DNA of 64,000 bases, taken from positions 1 to 64,000 of the forward strand of contig NZ_NGNS01000014.1 in the NCBI RefSeq assembly GCF_002165625.1, written 5' to 3'. The DNA comes from Neiella marina (GTDB lineage Bacteria; Pseudomonadota; Gammaproteobacteria; Enterobacterales; Neiellaceae). Shown here in pieces: positions 15,740 through 23,896 of the stretch (its first letter is position 1; every line of letters begins with the position of its first letter). Below the pieces are notes generated by a model. It was given only the letters and a program-made list of their open reading frames with translations. It searched no databases and was not told where the DNA came from. Both the position numbers and the translations under genes were made by a program.

Positions 15740-18265
15740 TTAGAAATAGGTCCGCATGCGAACACCATAAGTGCGAGGCAAGTTATAGAACCGTAGGTTC
15801 AAGCCTGGCGCCATAATGGCTTTGTCCGAATGTGTCTCGTCGAAGATGTTGTTGACGTAACCTTCGAAGCGAATCGCGCCGTCACGGAGGCTATAACCAA
15901 TACCGAAGTCGGCATGCCAGTAGCCATCGACTTTGTCATCAAAACCAGGGTTCGGATCTGAGTCATAGTCTTTACCATTGAAGATACTCAAATAGTATGA
16001 GCTGCGGTATTGCGCGGCTAGCATCCAATCCAAGCTACCATGCTCAAAATCGTGATACTGAGTCAACTTCATGTTAGCGGTGAAGTCAGATGCTTTTGGT
16101 AGAGTGTTGCCACTCAAATCGACTTCTGGAAGGTCGCCAGGGTTGTGAGATTGACGCGCATCGGAAACGATGCCGCTATCAATTTCTGCATCGAGGAACA
16201 GCATTGTCATGTCAAACGTCAGGTCGTATGGCAGTAATGTTTTGCTCTCGATTTCCAAACCTTTGATTTCAGAGTCTGCAACGTTGACGTTTAGTGCCGC
16301 CGTTGGTGGCACTTCACACTCTGGACATTCGCCCACTTGTTGCACCAACTGGAACACTTGATCTTCATAGTCATAGTAGAAGGCCGATACGTTCAAACGC
16401 ATTGGTGTGCCCATGAATTCCAGATCGTTTTTGCTACCAATTTCATACATGGTCAGCTTCTCTGGAGAATACTCTTCAGTGATCAGCTCGCCATCAACCA
16501 AGTGAGTATCATTGAAGCCACCAGATTTGTGACCTGTGGCGATGTTGGCGTAGACCATGCTGTCATCAGCCCAGTCCCAAGCAATACCGACGCGCCAGTC
16601 ATTGAAGTCGAACTCTGAGCTACCCTCTTGCTTAATCAGCGTTGAGTTATTGGCTTGATTACAAGGTTCACCTTGGAACTCACAGCCGCCAGCCAGGTAG
16701 TCACCAATGGTGTCACGAGCACCGAATGACTTGACGCCACTCAGCAGCAGTGCTTCGGCATCCAGTTGGGTGACATCTTCCTTCAGGAAGCTGAAATCAC
16801 GATCGAGGCCTTTAAAAACATAACCTTCGGTACCAAAGCGGATGTTTTCATTCGGTACACTTTCTGACCAAGAGCTGTTCATCCAGCCAAAGCCGTAGTT
16901 ACCACCAATACCTAAGCGGTACTTCTCTTCATTGGTACGGCGGTAGCCACCCATCACGCGTAAATCGTCAGTGATGTTGTAGGTCATGTCGATGTAACCA
17001 GCCAGAGAGTCAGTCTCAACTTTTGGCATGGTGAACTCGGTACCTTGGTACCAGTTGGAGCGGTCGGCGAACGAGAAGAATACGGTCTCTTGGTCTTCAT
17101 CGTAATAGAACACACCAGCGGTCCAAATTAATGGGCCATCGTCAGTGGAGAACAAGCGCAACTCACTCACTCTGGATTCTGAAGTTTGCTCCCACAGCAC
17201 GTTGCTGTATAGATCCCACTCTTGGCCTGAGTTGTCACGGCCTGGATACATCATGCCAACGCTTTGAGCATTTTGTTGTTCGAAATCCATGTCTCGGAAG
17301 CTGGTGCTAGCTTCGACGGAGAAACCATCAAAGTCGTGAATGTACTGGGCAACAATACCGCGGATACGCGAGTACATGTCACCTTGAGTGCCGTGATAGA
17401 GCACGTCACGTGGTTCATTCAAGTCATCTGGGTTGTAGCCATTTTGCAGCGCCTCATAGGCGTTGGCTCCCGGATAACCGGTACCGGTTTCTTCAGTGTA
17501 GTCAGCAACGATGTACAAGGAGCTATCCATGGTTGGCTCCCACAATGCTGAAATCCGGCCTGCGATGTTGTCTTCCTCACCAGCAGGAGTCAGATCTTTT
17601 ACTGGGCTGGCTTGGTTGAAGTACGAGTCATGAGCTTGGTGCTGGCCCGCGACGCGAATTGCAAAGTTGTCGGCCACTGGAATGTTAACCGTTGCATCAT
17701 AGTTGATGGTGTCATAGTTACCGTAGCCGACCTCAACCATACCGGTAAATTCATCGAACTCAGGCTTTTTGCTGATGACGTTAAGGCTACCAGCTGTGGC
17801 GTTTCGACCGCGCAGGGTACCTTGCGGGCCTTTATTCACTTCGACGCGTTCAACATCGTAGAATTGCATACCAATGCCACGCATTCGCGGAATGTATATA
17901 CCGTTAATGTGGAATGCTGCTGCTGCGTCGCCTAGCTCGGTGTTGTTGGAGTTGCCGACACCACGGATGTAGACCTCAACGTTACCTTCTTGTTTGGCAA
18001 TGCTCAGGCCTGGTACCGCGTTACCTAGGTTACGGATATCAGCCGTAATACCCATGTTCTTTAGTTCAGACTCATCCAGAGACTGAGCAACACCGGCGTA
18101 GTCTTGAATTGACTGCACACGACGCTCAACGGTCACTTCGATGACTTCTAGTCCACGATGCTCGGCTTTATCTTCTGTTGTGGCTTCATCTGCCGCTATC
18201 GCGTTGCCGCTCAGTGCTAGACCAACTGCAATGGCTAGCGAGCTCAAAGATTGTTTCTGCAACAT
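15740..18265 (-). CDS. TonB-dependent receptor, xylan-type cluster
   Basis: An 841-residue outer-membrane receptor: signal peptide (LAIAVGLALSGNAIA, cut near residue 24), TonB-box-like IEVTVERR near residue 42, plug domain (about 50-170, with VYIRGVGNSNN and VEVNKGPQGTLRGRNATAG) and a barrel ending in a terminal Phe. The plug resembles the iron/complex-type receptor class rather than the large type at 1182. AGGGGGG six bases before the ATG is a very strong ribosome site. It is divergent from the Nudix-type regulator, with two shared operator-like sites between, and close to GH43 and GH10 genes, so xylo-oligosaccharide uptake is the likely role. Confidence 0.88.
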   Translation of the reverse strand: MLQKQSLSSLAIAVGLALSGNAIAADEATTEDKAEHRGLEVIEVTVERRVQSIQDYAGVAQSLDESELKNMGITADIRNLGNAVPGLSIAKQEGNVEVYIRGVGNSNNTELGDAAAAFHINGIYIPRMRGIGMQFYDVERVEVNKGPQGTLRGRNATAGSLNVISKKPEFDEFTGMVEVGYGNYDTINYDATVNIPVADNFAIRVAGQHQAHDSYFNQASPVKDLTPAGEEDNIAGRISALWEPTMDSSLYIVADYTEETGTGYPGANAYEALQNGYNPDDLNEPRDVLYHGTQGDMYSRIRGIVAQYIHDFDGFSVEASTSFRDMDFEQQNAQSVGMMYPGRDNSGQEWDLYSNVLWEQTSESRVSELRLFSTDDGPLIWTAGVFYYDEDQETVFFSFADRSNWYQGTEFTMPKVETDSLAGYIDMTYNITDDLRVMGGYRRTNEEKYRLGIGGNYGFGWMNSSWSESVPNENIRFGTEGYVFKGLDRDFSFLKEDVTQLDAEALLLSGVKSFGARDTIGDYLAGGCEFQGEPCNQANNSTLIKQEGSSEFDFNDWRVGIAWDWADDSMVYANIATGHKSGGFNDTHLVDGELITEEYSPEKLTMYEIGSKNDLEFMGTPMRLNVSAFYYDYEDQVFQLVQQVGECPECEVPPTAALNVNVADSEIKGLEIESKTLLPYDLTFDMTMLFLDAEIDSGIVSDARQSHNPGDLPEVDLSGNTLPKASDFTANMKLTQYHDFEHGSLDWMLAAQYRSSYYLSIFNGKDYDSDPNPGFDDKVDGYWHADFGIGYSLRDGAIRFEGYVNNIFDETHSDKAIMAPGLNLRFYNLPRTYGVRMRTYF

Positions 18266-18409
18266 AACACCCCCCTGGTGCTTATTGTTCGCTGGAATAA
18301 TTTGTTATTGAAATACCCTGGCAAAGTAATGACTACGAACTCTGATTGTTGTTATCTGGAGTTAAGACTTTGCTACGGATGTTACAAACTTTACATACAG
18401 TTTATTAAT

Positions 18410-18427
18410 GGTCAATAGGACTATAAC
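18410..18427 (+). promoter_or_regulatory. xylan-cluster operator candidate A
   Basis: GGTC-AATAG-GACTATAAC. It belongs to a set of five sites (18410, 18434, 23650, 23678, 23745) found only in the two divergent control regions of the xylan cluster. Confidence 0.55.
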
Positions 18428-18433
18428 TGTAAT

Positions 18434-18451
18434 GGTAAAAAAGACTACAAG
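18434..18451 (+). promoter_or_regulatory. xylan-cluster operator candidate B (weaker)
   Basis: GGTA-AAAAA-GACTACAAG, one change from the left-half consensus and an intact right half. It starts 24 bp after site A. Confidence 0.4.
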
Positions 18452-18637
18452 CTTGTGATCGAGGTTACATTTTGATCGCGCTTGTTACCCTTAATAGGTG
18501 GTTTGGCATATGCTGGAGCAGTTGGCGTAAGCCTTATAGTCAGATTTGCACCACTGGTACTGAGACGGTAAGGTTACCATCATTATTGGTGCTGCAAATG
18601 TTGTTGACCAGATTTTGGCTGTGGGGACACAAAAGCT

Positions 18638-19384
18638 ATGACAGAAAACGCGGACTCCGCGACATCAGACGAGAAAATTTTCTTTTACGGCAGAATTCAA
18701 GAGTTGCCGGATGATGTGATTCACACCTTATCAAACGACAGCGTCGTGTTCGGCTGTGACAATTGTTGCCTTAAGGTGCTGTTAGTTCGCCACGCTGCTG
18801 GCGATAGTGCCGGTGAATGGGCTCTGCCTGGAGGCTGGGTTCGATTTGACGAGAGCGTTGACGATTCCGCAGCACGCATGCTTCAGCAACTGACCGGTGT
18901 ACACGATATTTTCCTAGAACAGTTGCATGTTTTTAGCAATGTCCACCGGGTACCGCACCGGCGGATTATCACCACCGCCTACTACGCGCTGATCCGGCCC
19001 GATGATCATGCTATTGCCGCTGGCCACAGCACCTATGATGTGCGCTGGGTTGATATTCATGATTTGCCAGAGTTGATTTACGATCATGCCGATATCATCA
19101 ACATGGCATTGCAACGCTTACGCCATAAAGTTCGCCATGAGCCCATTGGCTTTAACTTGTTGAACAAGAAATTTACCTTGCTACAATTGCAAGAGCTGTA
19201 CGAAGCAATTCTCGATGTGAAGTTAGATAAACCGAATTTCCGTCGTAAAATGTTGAAGATGAACTTGTTGATATCCAGCAATGAAAAGCAAACCGGCGTT
19301 AGTCATCGTGCAGCCAAACTCTACGAATTTGATGAAGCGGTGTATCACGAATTAGAGCAGCAAGGCTTTAACTTCGAGATTTAA
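18638..19384 (+). CDS. NrtR-family regulator (degenerate Nudix domain plus winged helix)
   Basis: A 248-residue protein with a Nudix-like domain (about 15-155, with LPGGWVRFDESVDDSAARML) and a C-terminal winged helix (about 165-245, with FTLLQLQELYEAIL and PNFRRKML) as in NrtR-type regulators. The Nudix box has lost its catalytic glutamates: where RExxEExG is expected it reads RMLQQLTG, so it should sense a ligand rather than hydrolyse one. Relatives regulate NAD or sugar genes, including arabinose and xylose catabolism. It is divergent from the xylan receptor, and the repeated GTC-N5-GAC sites are its best candidate targets. GGGGAC precedes the ATG. Confidence 0.85.
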   Translation: MTENADSATSDEKIFFYGRIQELPDDVIHTLSNDSVVFGCDNCCLKVLLVRHAAGDSAGEWALPGGWVRFDESVDDSAARMLQQLTGVHDIFLEQLHVFSNVHRVPHRRIITTAYYALIRPDDHAIAAGHSTYDVRWVDIHDLPELIYDHADIINMALQRLRHKVRHEPIGFNLLNKKFTLLQLQELYEAILDVKLDKPNFRRKMLKMNLLISSNEKQTGVSHRAAKLYEFDEAVYHELEQQGFNFEI

Positions 19385-19404
19385 ACCACCATTCAGCTGA
19401 AAAA

Positions 19405-19429
19405 AAACCGCTCAATAGAGCGGTTTTTT
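19405..19429. terminator. bidirectional terminator between convergent regulator and GH43 genes
   Basis: AACCGCTC (19406-19413), loop AATA, GAGCGGTT (19418-19425), with T runs on both strands. It serves the regulator (ends 19384) and the GH43 gene (ends 19446). Confidence 0.85.
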
Positions 19430-19445
19430 GTTGCGTTGCTTGCTG

Positions 19446-21089
19446 CTAGCAATCGTCAGCACGCTGCTGGCGATTCATAAATTCCCGCTCTTGATAGCTG
19501 AATTGGCGGAAATCTGCTGGCAAGCGAGCACCGCTCATGTCGTGACACGCCATACCAATGAAGGCGCCGGTGAAATTCTCGGCACCAAACTCGTCAGCCA
19601 AAATGCTGTAATCAAGCTCAATCGCTAGACGCTGCCATTGACCACCGTTGTGGCGCCATGCGCAACTCCATGCATCAAAGTCAACGTCGATGCGCAACCC
19701 TATTTCACCCTCAGCCGGCAACGGAATACGCTGACCAAGTGGATAGCTCATGCTGCCGCCTGACATATTGGCCATCATGATCTCAAGTACTCGGCCTTGC
19801 TCCGGATCATGGGTGATGTAGAGGTAAATAAACTTACCTGTGTTGTAGTAACTGATCAGGCCAGCCATTTGCTGAATGTTTTCCGGTTGAACGTCAATAT
19901 CAGTAGTGGCAGTAAAGCAAAATGCTTGTTGGCGTCTGGCAATCAACGATTGTTCATATTTACTGGTCGGACACTCGGCGCCTTTCAAACGTAAATAACC
20001 TGGGCGCTCTTTCAGCGTTAAGTTGTTTTCGCCTAGTGGCACCCGCAAGGTTTGAAAATCGATCGGCAATGAAGCCTCATCGAAATCCAATGATTGGCTT
20101 TGGAAACGCTCCGGTGCGCTGCCGCCAAATGGCCCTTCAATGGTGTCGGTTGGGCCAACATGACCCTGCGCCAAGCGTGGCCAACCGTCATCAGACCAAG
20201 ACATTTTCTGAATGGCCGTTTCTCGTCCGAGCACACAACGGCCACGGTAAGGCAACGGACGCCCGGTCAAGTGAACCAAGTAGCAGTCGCCATTGGGCAG
20301 CTCCAACATGTCGGAATGGCCGCTGCGTCTCAAGCTAGATGAGGGCACTTGCCAACTATTGAGAAAGTGACCTTCGGGATCCATTTCATAAGGGCCATCG
20401 ATTGTTTTACTGCGAGCGAAAAGTGCCGCGTGATATGCAAATGTGCCGCCTTCCGCCGTCAGTAAGTAGTAGTAACCGTCGCGCTTGAACAAGTGGGGGC
20501 CTTCGACTAAGCCTAGATCCGAGCCAGCAAAAATGTTTTTGATTGGGCCAACGAGCTTCTGTTGCTCGTGATCATATTCCTGCAGCAAAATACCGGCGAA
20601 GCTCTTGGCTGGACGATTGTGATTGAGGCTTGCTTCTGGGCGGTGATCCCAAAGCACGTTGATAAACCACTGGCGGCCATCATCGTCATGGAATAACGAG
20701 GGATCAAAGCCACTGGAGTTCATGAAAATCGGCTCAGACCATGGCCCTTCAATCGATTCTGCGGTCACCAAGTAGTTGTGAGCGATTTTAAAGTCGTCTT
20801 GATAAGCCCGCACATCGGTGTAGATCAGCCAGAACAAACCGTTGTGGTAGGTCAAGCAAGGAGCCCATACACCGCACGAGTCGGGATGACCTTTCATATC
20901 TAACTGCGACACTCGATTGAGTGGTTGGGCAACTAAGTCCCAGTTAGCTAAATCTTTAGAGTGATGGATTTGGACGCCAGGAAACCACTCAAAAGTGGAG
21001 GTGGCAATGTAGTAGTCATCGCCAGCCTGACAAATCGACGGGTCAGGGTTAAATCCCTTCAAAATTGGATTCAGTATTTCATTCGACAT
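19446..21089 (-). CDS. GH43 family beta-xylosidase
   Basis: A 547-residue cytoplasmic enzyme without a signal peptide that would release xylose from xylo-oligosaccharides. The five-bladed propeller (about 1-315) carries Asp16 (FNPDPSI, base), Asp129 (SGFDPSLF) and Glu196 (LVEGPHL, acid), the GH43 triad. A C-terminal jelly-roll domain (about 330-535) is typical of the two-domain XynB-type xylosidases, which are about this long. It is the last gene of the minus-strand set lacI-symporter-GH43. Arabinofuranosidase side activity is possible in the family. Confidence 0.92.
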   Translation of the reverse strand: MSNEILNPILKGFNPDPSICQAGDDYYIATSTFEWFPGVQIHHSKDLANWDLVAQPLNRVSQLDMKGHPDSCGVWAPCLTYHNGLFWLIYTDVRAYQDDFKIAHNYLVTAESIEGPWSEPIFMNSSGFDPSLFHDDDGRQWFINVLWDHRPEASLNHNRPAKSFAGILLQEYDHEQQKLVGPIKNIFAGSDLGLVEGPHLFKRDGYYYLLTAEGGTFAYHAALFARSKTIDGPYEMDPEGHFLNSWQVPSSSLRRSGHSDMLELPNGDCYLVHLTGRPLPYRGRCVLGRETAIQKMSWSDDGWPRLAQGHVGPTDTIEGPFGGSAPERFQSQSLDFDEASLPIDFQTLRVPLGENNLTLKERPGYLRLKGAECPTSKYEQSLIARRQQAFCFTATTDIDVQPENIQQMAGLISYYNTGKFIYLYITHDPEQGRVLEIMMANMSGGSMSYPLGQRIPLPAEGEIGLRIDVDFDAWSCAWRHNGGQWQRLAIELDYSILADEFGAENFTGAFIGMACHDMSGARLPADFRQFSYQEREFMNRQQRADDC

Positions 21090-21165
21090 TATTGTTTTTC
21101 CATACTTGGGCCAGTAACTGGCTTTAATTCAAAATTCTTTATTCGCAACATTAACGACTTAGCGT

Positions 21166-22506
21166 TTAGGAGCTACTTTCCTGGGCTTTGAGCTGTATGT
21201 GAATGTCATCCATGGCTTTGTCATCGAGCTTGTAGAACTGGAAGATGGCAATCATCAAGATTCCTGTGATGACTGCGAATATGGCGTAGCAGAACAAGAT
21301 GCCTTGCAGCGCGCCTGCTGTTTGTTCCTGATTGGCCACGTAACCACTGGCAGCGAGGATCCACCCGGCAAAGGCGCCCCCCAAGGCAATACCAAACTTT
21401 AATACCAGCAAATGGCCTGAGTAACTCATTGCCATGGTATTGGCGCCTGTTTTTAGTGCATTGTAGTCAGCTGTGTCGGCAACCATGGCAAACACCGCAG
21501 GGACGACAAGCATTTGGCTGAAGCCGCCGAGCATCGACATCGCGAAAATCAGGGTCAAATACTCTGGCGGCAACAGGTACAGTGCCAGGTGAGTAGCGGC
21601 GATGAGTGCCGCTCCGAATTTGACGATAGCCACTTTACAGAACCGGCTACCAAGCCAATTCATACACACGGCTCCGGCAATCGAGGCGAGCATGCCTGCA
21701 GTCAAAAATTGCGACAGGATATCTTCGCGCCCGACGTAGTAACTAATGTAGTAAGGAGTCGTGGCGCCACGTAAGGCGGTCATGATCAGCAGCACAAATG
21801 AAGCCGCAGCCAGCAATAAAAACGGTTTGTTTTTACTCAGTGAACCGACGTCCTTCAGAATCGACTGATGAGGCTGAATCTTTGGTTTAACGCGCTCTTT
21901 GGTGGTCATGAAGCAAACCACGAAACAGACAAAGGCGAGTATTGCGAACACCCCCATTGCCATTTGGAAACCCGCTTGACGATCGCCATCAGGGCCGGCA
22001 AAGAAATCAACCATCGGCATGGTAAAGGCAGATACTAAGGCGCCGCCGGACATGGCTAAAGCAAAGCGGTATGACTGAATCGACGTGCGTTCGGAGTTCT
22101 CGGTGGTGAGTACGCCACCGAGTGCAGAATAGGGCACGTTGACTGCGGTGTATGCGGTCATCAGCAATGCATAGGTCACGTAGGCGTAAACCAACTTACC
22201 CTGCTCGGTAAAATCAGGTGTGGTGAAAGTCAAAACCGCGAGAATGGCATAAGGAATCGCTGTAAGGATGAGGTAAGGGCGATAGGTGCCCCAGCGCGTC
22301 TTGGTGCGGTCGGCAATACCGCCCATAATCGGATCGGTGACACCGTCGAATAGCCGCACGACTAACATCAGTGTGCCCACTGCGGCTGCCGACAAACCGT
22401 AGACGTCGGTATAGAAAAACATCATGAAATTGATCACCATCTGGAACACCAGATTGGCGGCGGTATCACCTAAACCGTAACCAATTTTCTCGCGAATTTT
22501 AATCAT
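21166..22506 (-). CDS. GPH-family sugar:cation symporter (xyloside transporter-like)
   Basis: A 446-residue inner-membrane carrier with about 12 helices. It begins IKIREKIGYGLGDTAANLVF and has RLFDGVTDPIMGGIADRTKTRWGTYRPY after helix 2, the signature of the melibiose/xyloside (GPH) family. I chose ATG 22506, with AAGGAAC before it and 13 bp after the lacI stop; the longer frame to 22560 would overlap lacI. With GH43 downstream it likely brings xylo-oligosaccharides or xylosides into the cell. Confidence 0.88.
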   Translation of the reverse strand: MIKIREKIGYGLGDTAANLVFQMVINFMMFFYTDVYGLSAAAVGTLMLVVRLFDGVTDPIMGGIADRTKTRWGTYRPYLILTAIPYAILAVLTFTTPDFTEQGKLVYAYVTYALLMTAYTAVNVPYSALGGVLTTENSERTSIQSYRFALAMSGGALVSAFTMPMVDFFAGPDGDRQAGFQMAMGVFAILAFVCFVVCFMTTKERVKPKIQPHQSILKDVGSLSKNKPFLLLAAASFVLLIMTALRGATTPYYISYYVGREDILSQFLTAGMLASIAGAVCMNWLGSRFCKVAIVKFGAALIAATHLALYLLPPEYLTLIFAMSMLGGFSQMLVVPAVFAMVADTADYNALKTGANTMAMSYSGHLLVLKFGIALGGAFAGWILAASGYVANQEQTAGALQGILFCYAIFAVITGILMIAIFQFYKLDDKAMDDIHIQLKAQESSS

Positions 22507-22519
22507 TAGACTTCGTTCC

Positions 22520-23575
22520 TTAAAACTTCTGGTTATTCTGTGCTCGAGTCGCGCAATCAAGCTCTGTTAGCGAAGATATGTCGTGCTCATAGAGTTGCGC
22601 ATAATCGGTTTGATGAACTTGCTTGCGAGTGCTTTTGATCAACAGCTGAACGGCGCCAGCAGCCATTTCGCGAAATGGTGGGCTAATGGTTTGCACGCGC
22701 TGATCTTGAAAATGCAGTTGTTGGTGACGGCTGATACAACATACGGTTAGGTGCCGGGGAATCTCCAATCCCAACTGTTTGGCAGCGTAGACCACGATGA
22801 GTGCTTGTTCATAATGATGACAAATAATGGCAGATGGGCGATTTTTGTCTTTTAACAACGCCATCGCTGTTTCCAGTGTGTCATCTTTATTCAGCGCCGT
22901 GGTGGCTGGCAGTTGTAACAAGGTTGGATCAATGGCGATGTTTCGTGTCGCATCGAGATAGCCTTGATAGTAACCACGCACTGATACTTGCTGTAGATCA
23001 TCCGACATAAACTCAATGCGTTGATGGCCTTGTTCGATGAGTTTTCGAGTTAACTGGTAACCTGCTAGGTGATTGTTTGCCGCAACAAATGGTGTGTTGT
23101 TTGCCGGAGTGCTTGGTTCGATTCGAACCACGGCCAGCATTTGTTCGATTAAGGCATCGCACAGTTCTGGTTGGTCAGCAATCGAGGGGGCCAGTAAAAC
23201 ACCTCGCAATCGTTGTTCTAAACACCAGTCAGCAATTGCTAATTTGCTTTGCTCGGGCCAAAGCGATATGTCTTCGGTTTGTAGGTTGAAATTAAGCGAC
23301 TGTGCTTGGCTCAATGCCGCTTGCAGAAAAACGCTACTGATATCGGCTTGGTTGCTGTCATACAGCAAACCAATATGGTTACGCTTGGGTTTTATCGAGC
23401 TATCCGGTCGAGCAACAGTTGTCGTGGCTAGGACTTGCTGCGCTTGCTGAACTTTCTTCCGCGTTTCTGGCCGCACATTCGGTGCGTTGTTAAGCACTCG
23501 AGATACTGTCATCCTTGACACGCCGGCCCGACTGGCTATGTCATCAAGGGTTACAACGTGTGTTTGCTCTGACAT
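22520..23575 (-). CDS. LacI-family transcriptional regulator
   Basis: A 351-residue repressor-type protein. Residues 8-55 form the LacI helix-turn-helix and hinge (TLDDIASRAGVSRMTVSRVLNN); the rest is a periplasmic-binding-protein-like sugar domain (about 66-335). It is the first gene of the minus-strand set with the symporter and GH43, and divergent from the GH10 xylanase, so a xylo-oligosaccharide or xylose inducer is likely. The operators in the intergenic region have an odd-length centre unlike typical LacI sites, so they may belong to the Nudix-type regulator instead. Confidence 0.88.
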   Translation of the reverse strand: MSEQTHVVTLDDIASRAGVSRMTVSRVLNNAPNVRPETRKKVQQAQQVLATTTVARPDSSIKPKRNHIGLLYDSNQADISSVFLQAALSQAQSLNFNLQTEDISLWPEQSKLAIADWCLEQRLRGVLLAPSIADQPELCDALIEQMLAVVRIEPSTPANNTPFVAANNHLAGYQLTRKLIEQGHQRIEFMSDDLQQVSVRGYYQGYLDATRNIAIDPTLLQLPATTALNKDDTLETAMALLKDKNRPSAIICHHYEQALIVVYAAKQLGLEIPRHLTVCCISRHQQLHFQDQRVQTISPPFREMAAGAVQLLIKSTRKQVHQTDYAQLYEHDISSLTELDCATRAQNNQKF

Positions 23576-23649
23576 GGTTATACCTACTTGATTCCGCTCT
23601 CGAAATTTCTCTTTCTCCCTGTGTAAATCAACAGGGATTCAATATCAGG

Positions 23650-23667
23650 GTTATAGTCTCTTGGACT
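23650..23667 (-). promoter_or_regulatory. xylan-cluster operator candidate C
   Basis: Read on the minus strand: AGTC-CAAGA-GACTATAAC. It faces the lacI side of the divergent region, and its AGTC-N5-GACT core is a perfect palindrome. Confidence 0.55.
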
Positions 23668-23677
23668 TTAACTAAAT

Positions 23678-23695
23678 TGTCAATGTGACTACAAG
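23678..23695 (+). promoter_or_regulatory. xylan-cluster operator candidate D
   Basis: TGTC-AATGT-GACTACAAG, with the same right half as the site at 18434. Confidence 0.55.
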
Positions 23696-23744
23696 TAAGT
23701 GTTAAGTTGGTAACACTATCGACTAAAAAACATAGCTTTCATAT

Positions 23745-23762
23745 TGTCCAAAAGACTATAAG
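23745..23762 (+). promoter_or_regulatory. xylan-cluster operator candidate E
   Basis: TGTC-CAAAA-GACTATAAG, nearest to the xylanase, 134 bp before its start. Confidence 0.55.
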
Positions 23763-23896
23763 TGGTCTCAATAAAGTTGCCAAAGCTAAAATAAGCGATT
23801 TTTGAAGTCTCTCGTTTGATTCTGGTTTTGAGCAATTAATTGGCTAAAACAGCCTTAGTTGAGCCTGTAGAATTGCCTTAGTGGAAGGAGAGAAGC

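Larger units (their letters stand above)
18266..18637. promoter_or_regulatory. divergent control region of receptor and Nudix-type regulator
   Basis: 372 bp without a supported gene. It contains two copies of the NGTC-N5-GACTAYAAS motif (18410-18427 and 18434-18451) and the palindrome ACAAGCTTGT (18447-18456). The remainder is AT-rich with no clear promoter pair. Confidence 0.55.
23576..23896. promoter_or_regulatory. divergent control region of lacI and the GH10 xylanase
   Basis: 321 bp without a gene. It holds three operator-like sites: 23650-23667 in inverted orientation, 23678-23695 and 23745-23762. GGAAGGAGAG at 23883-23892 is a strong ribosome site for the xylanase. Confidence 0.6.
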
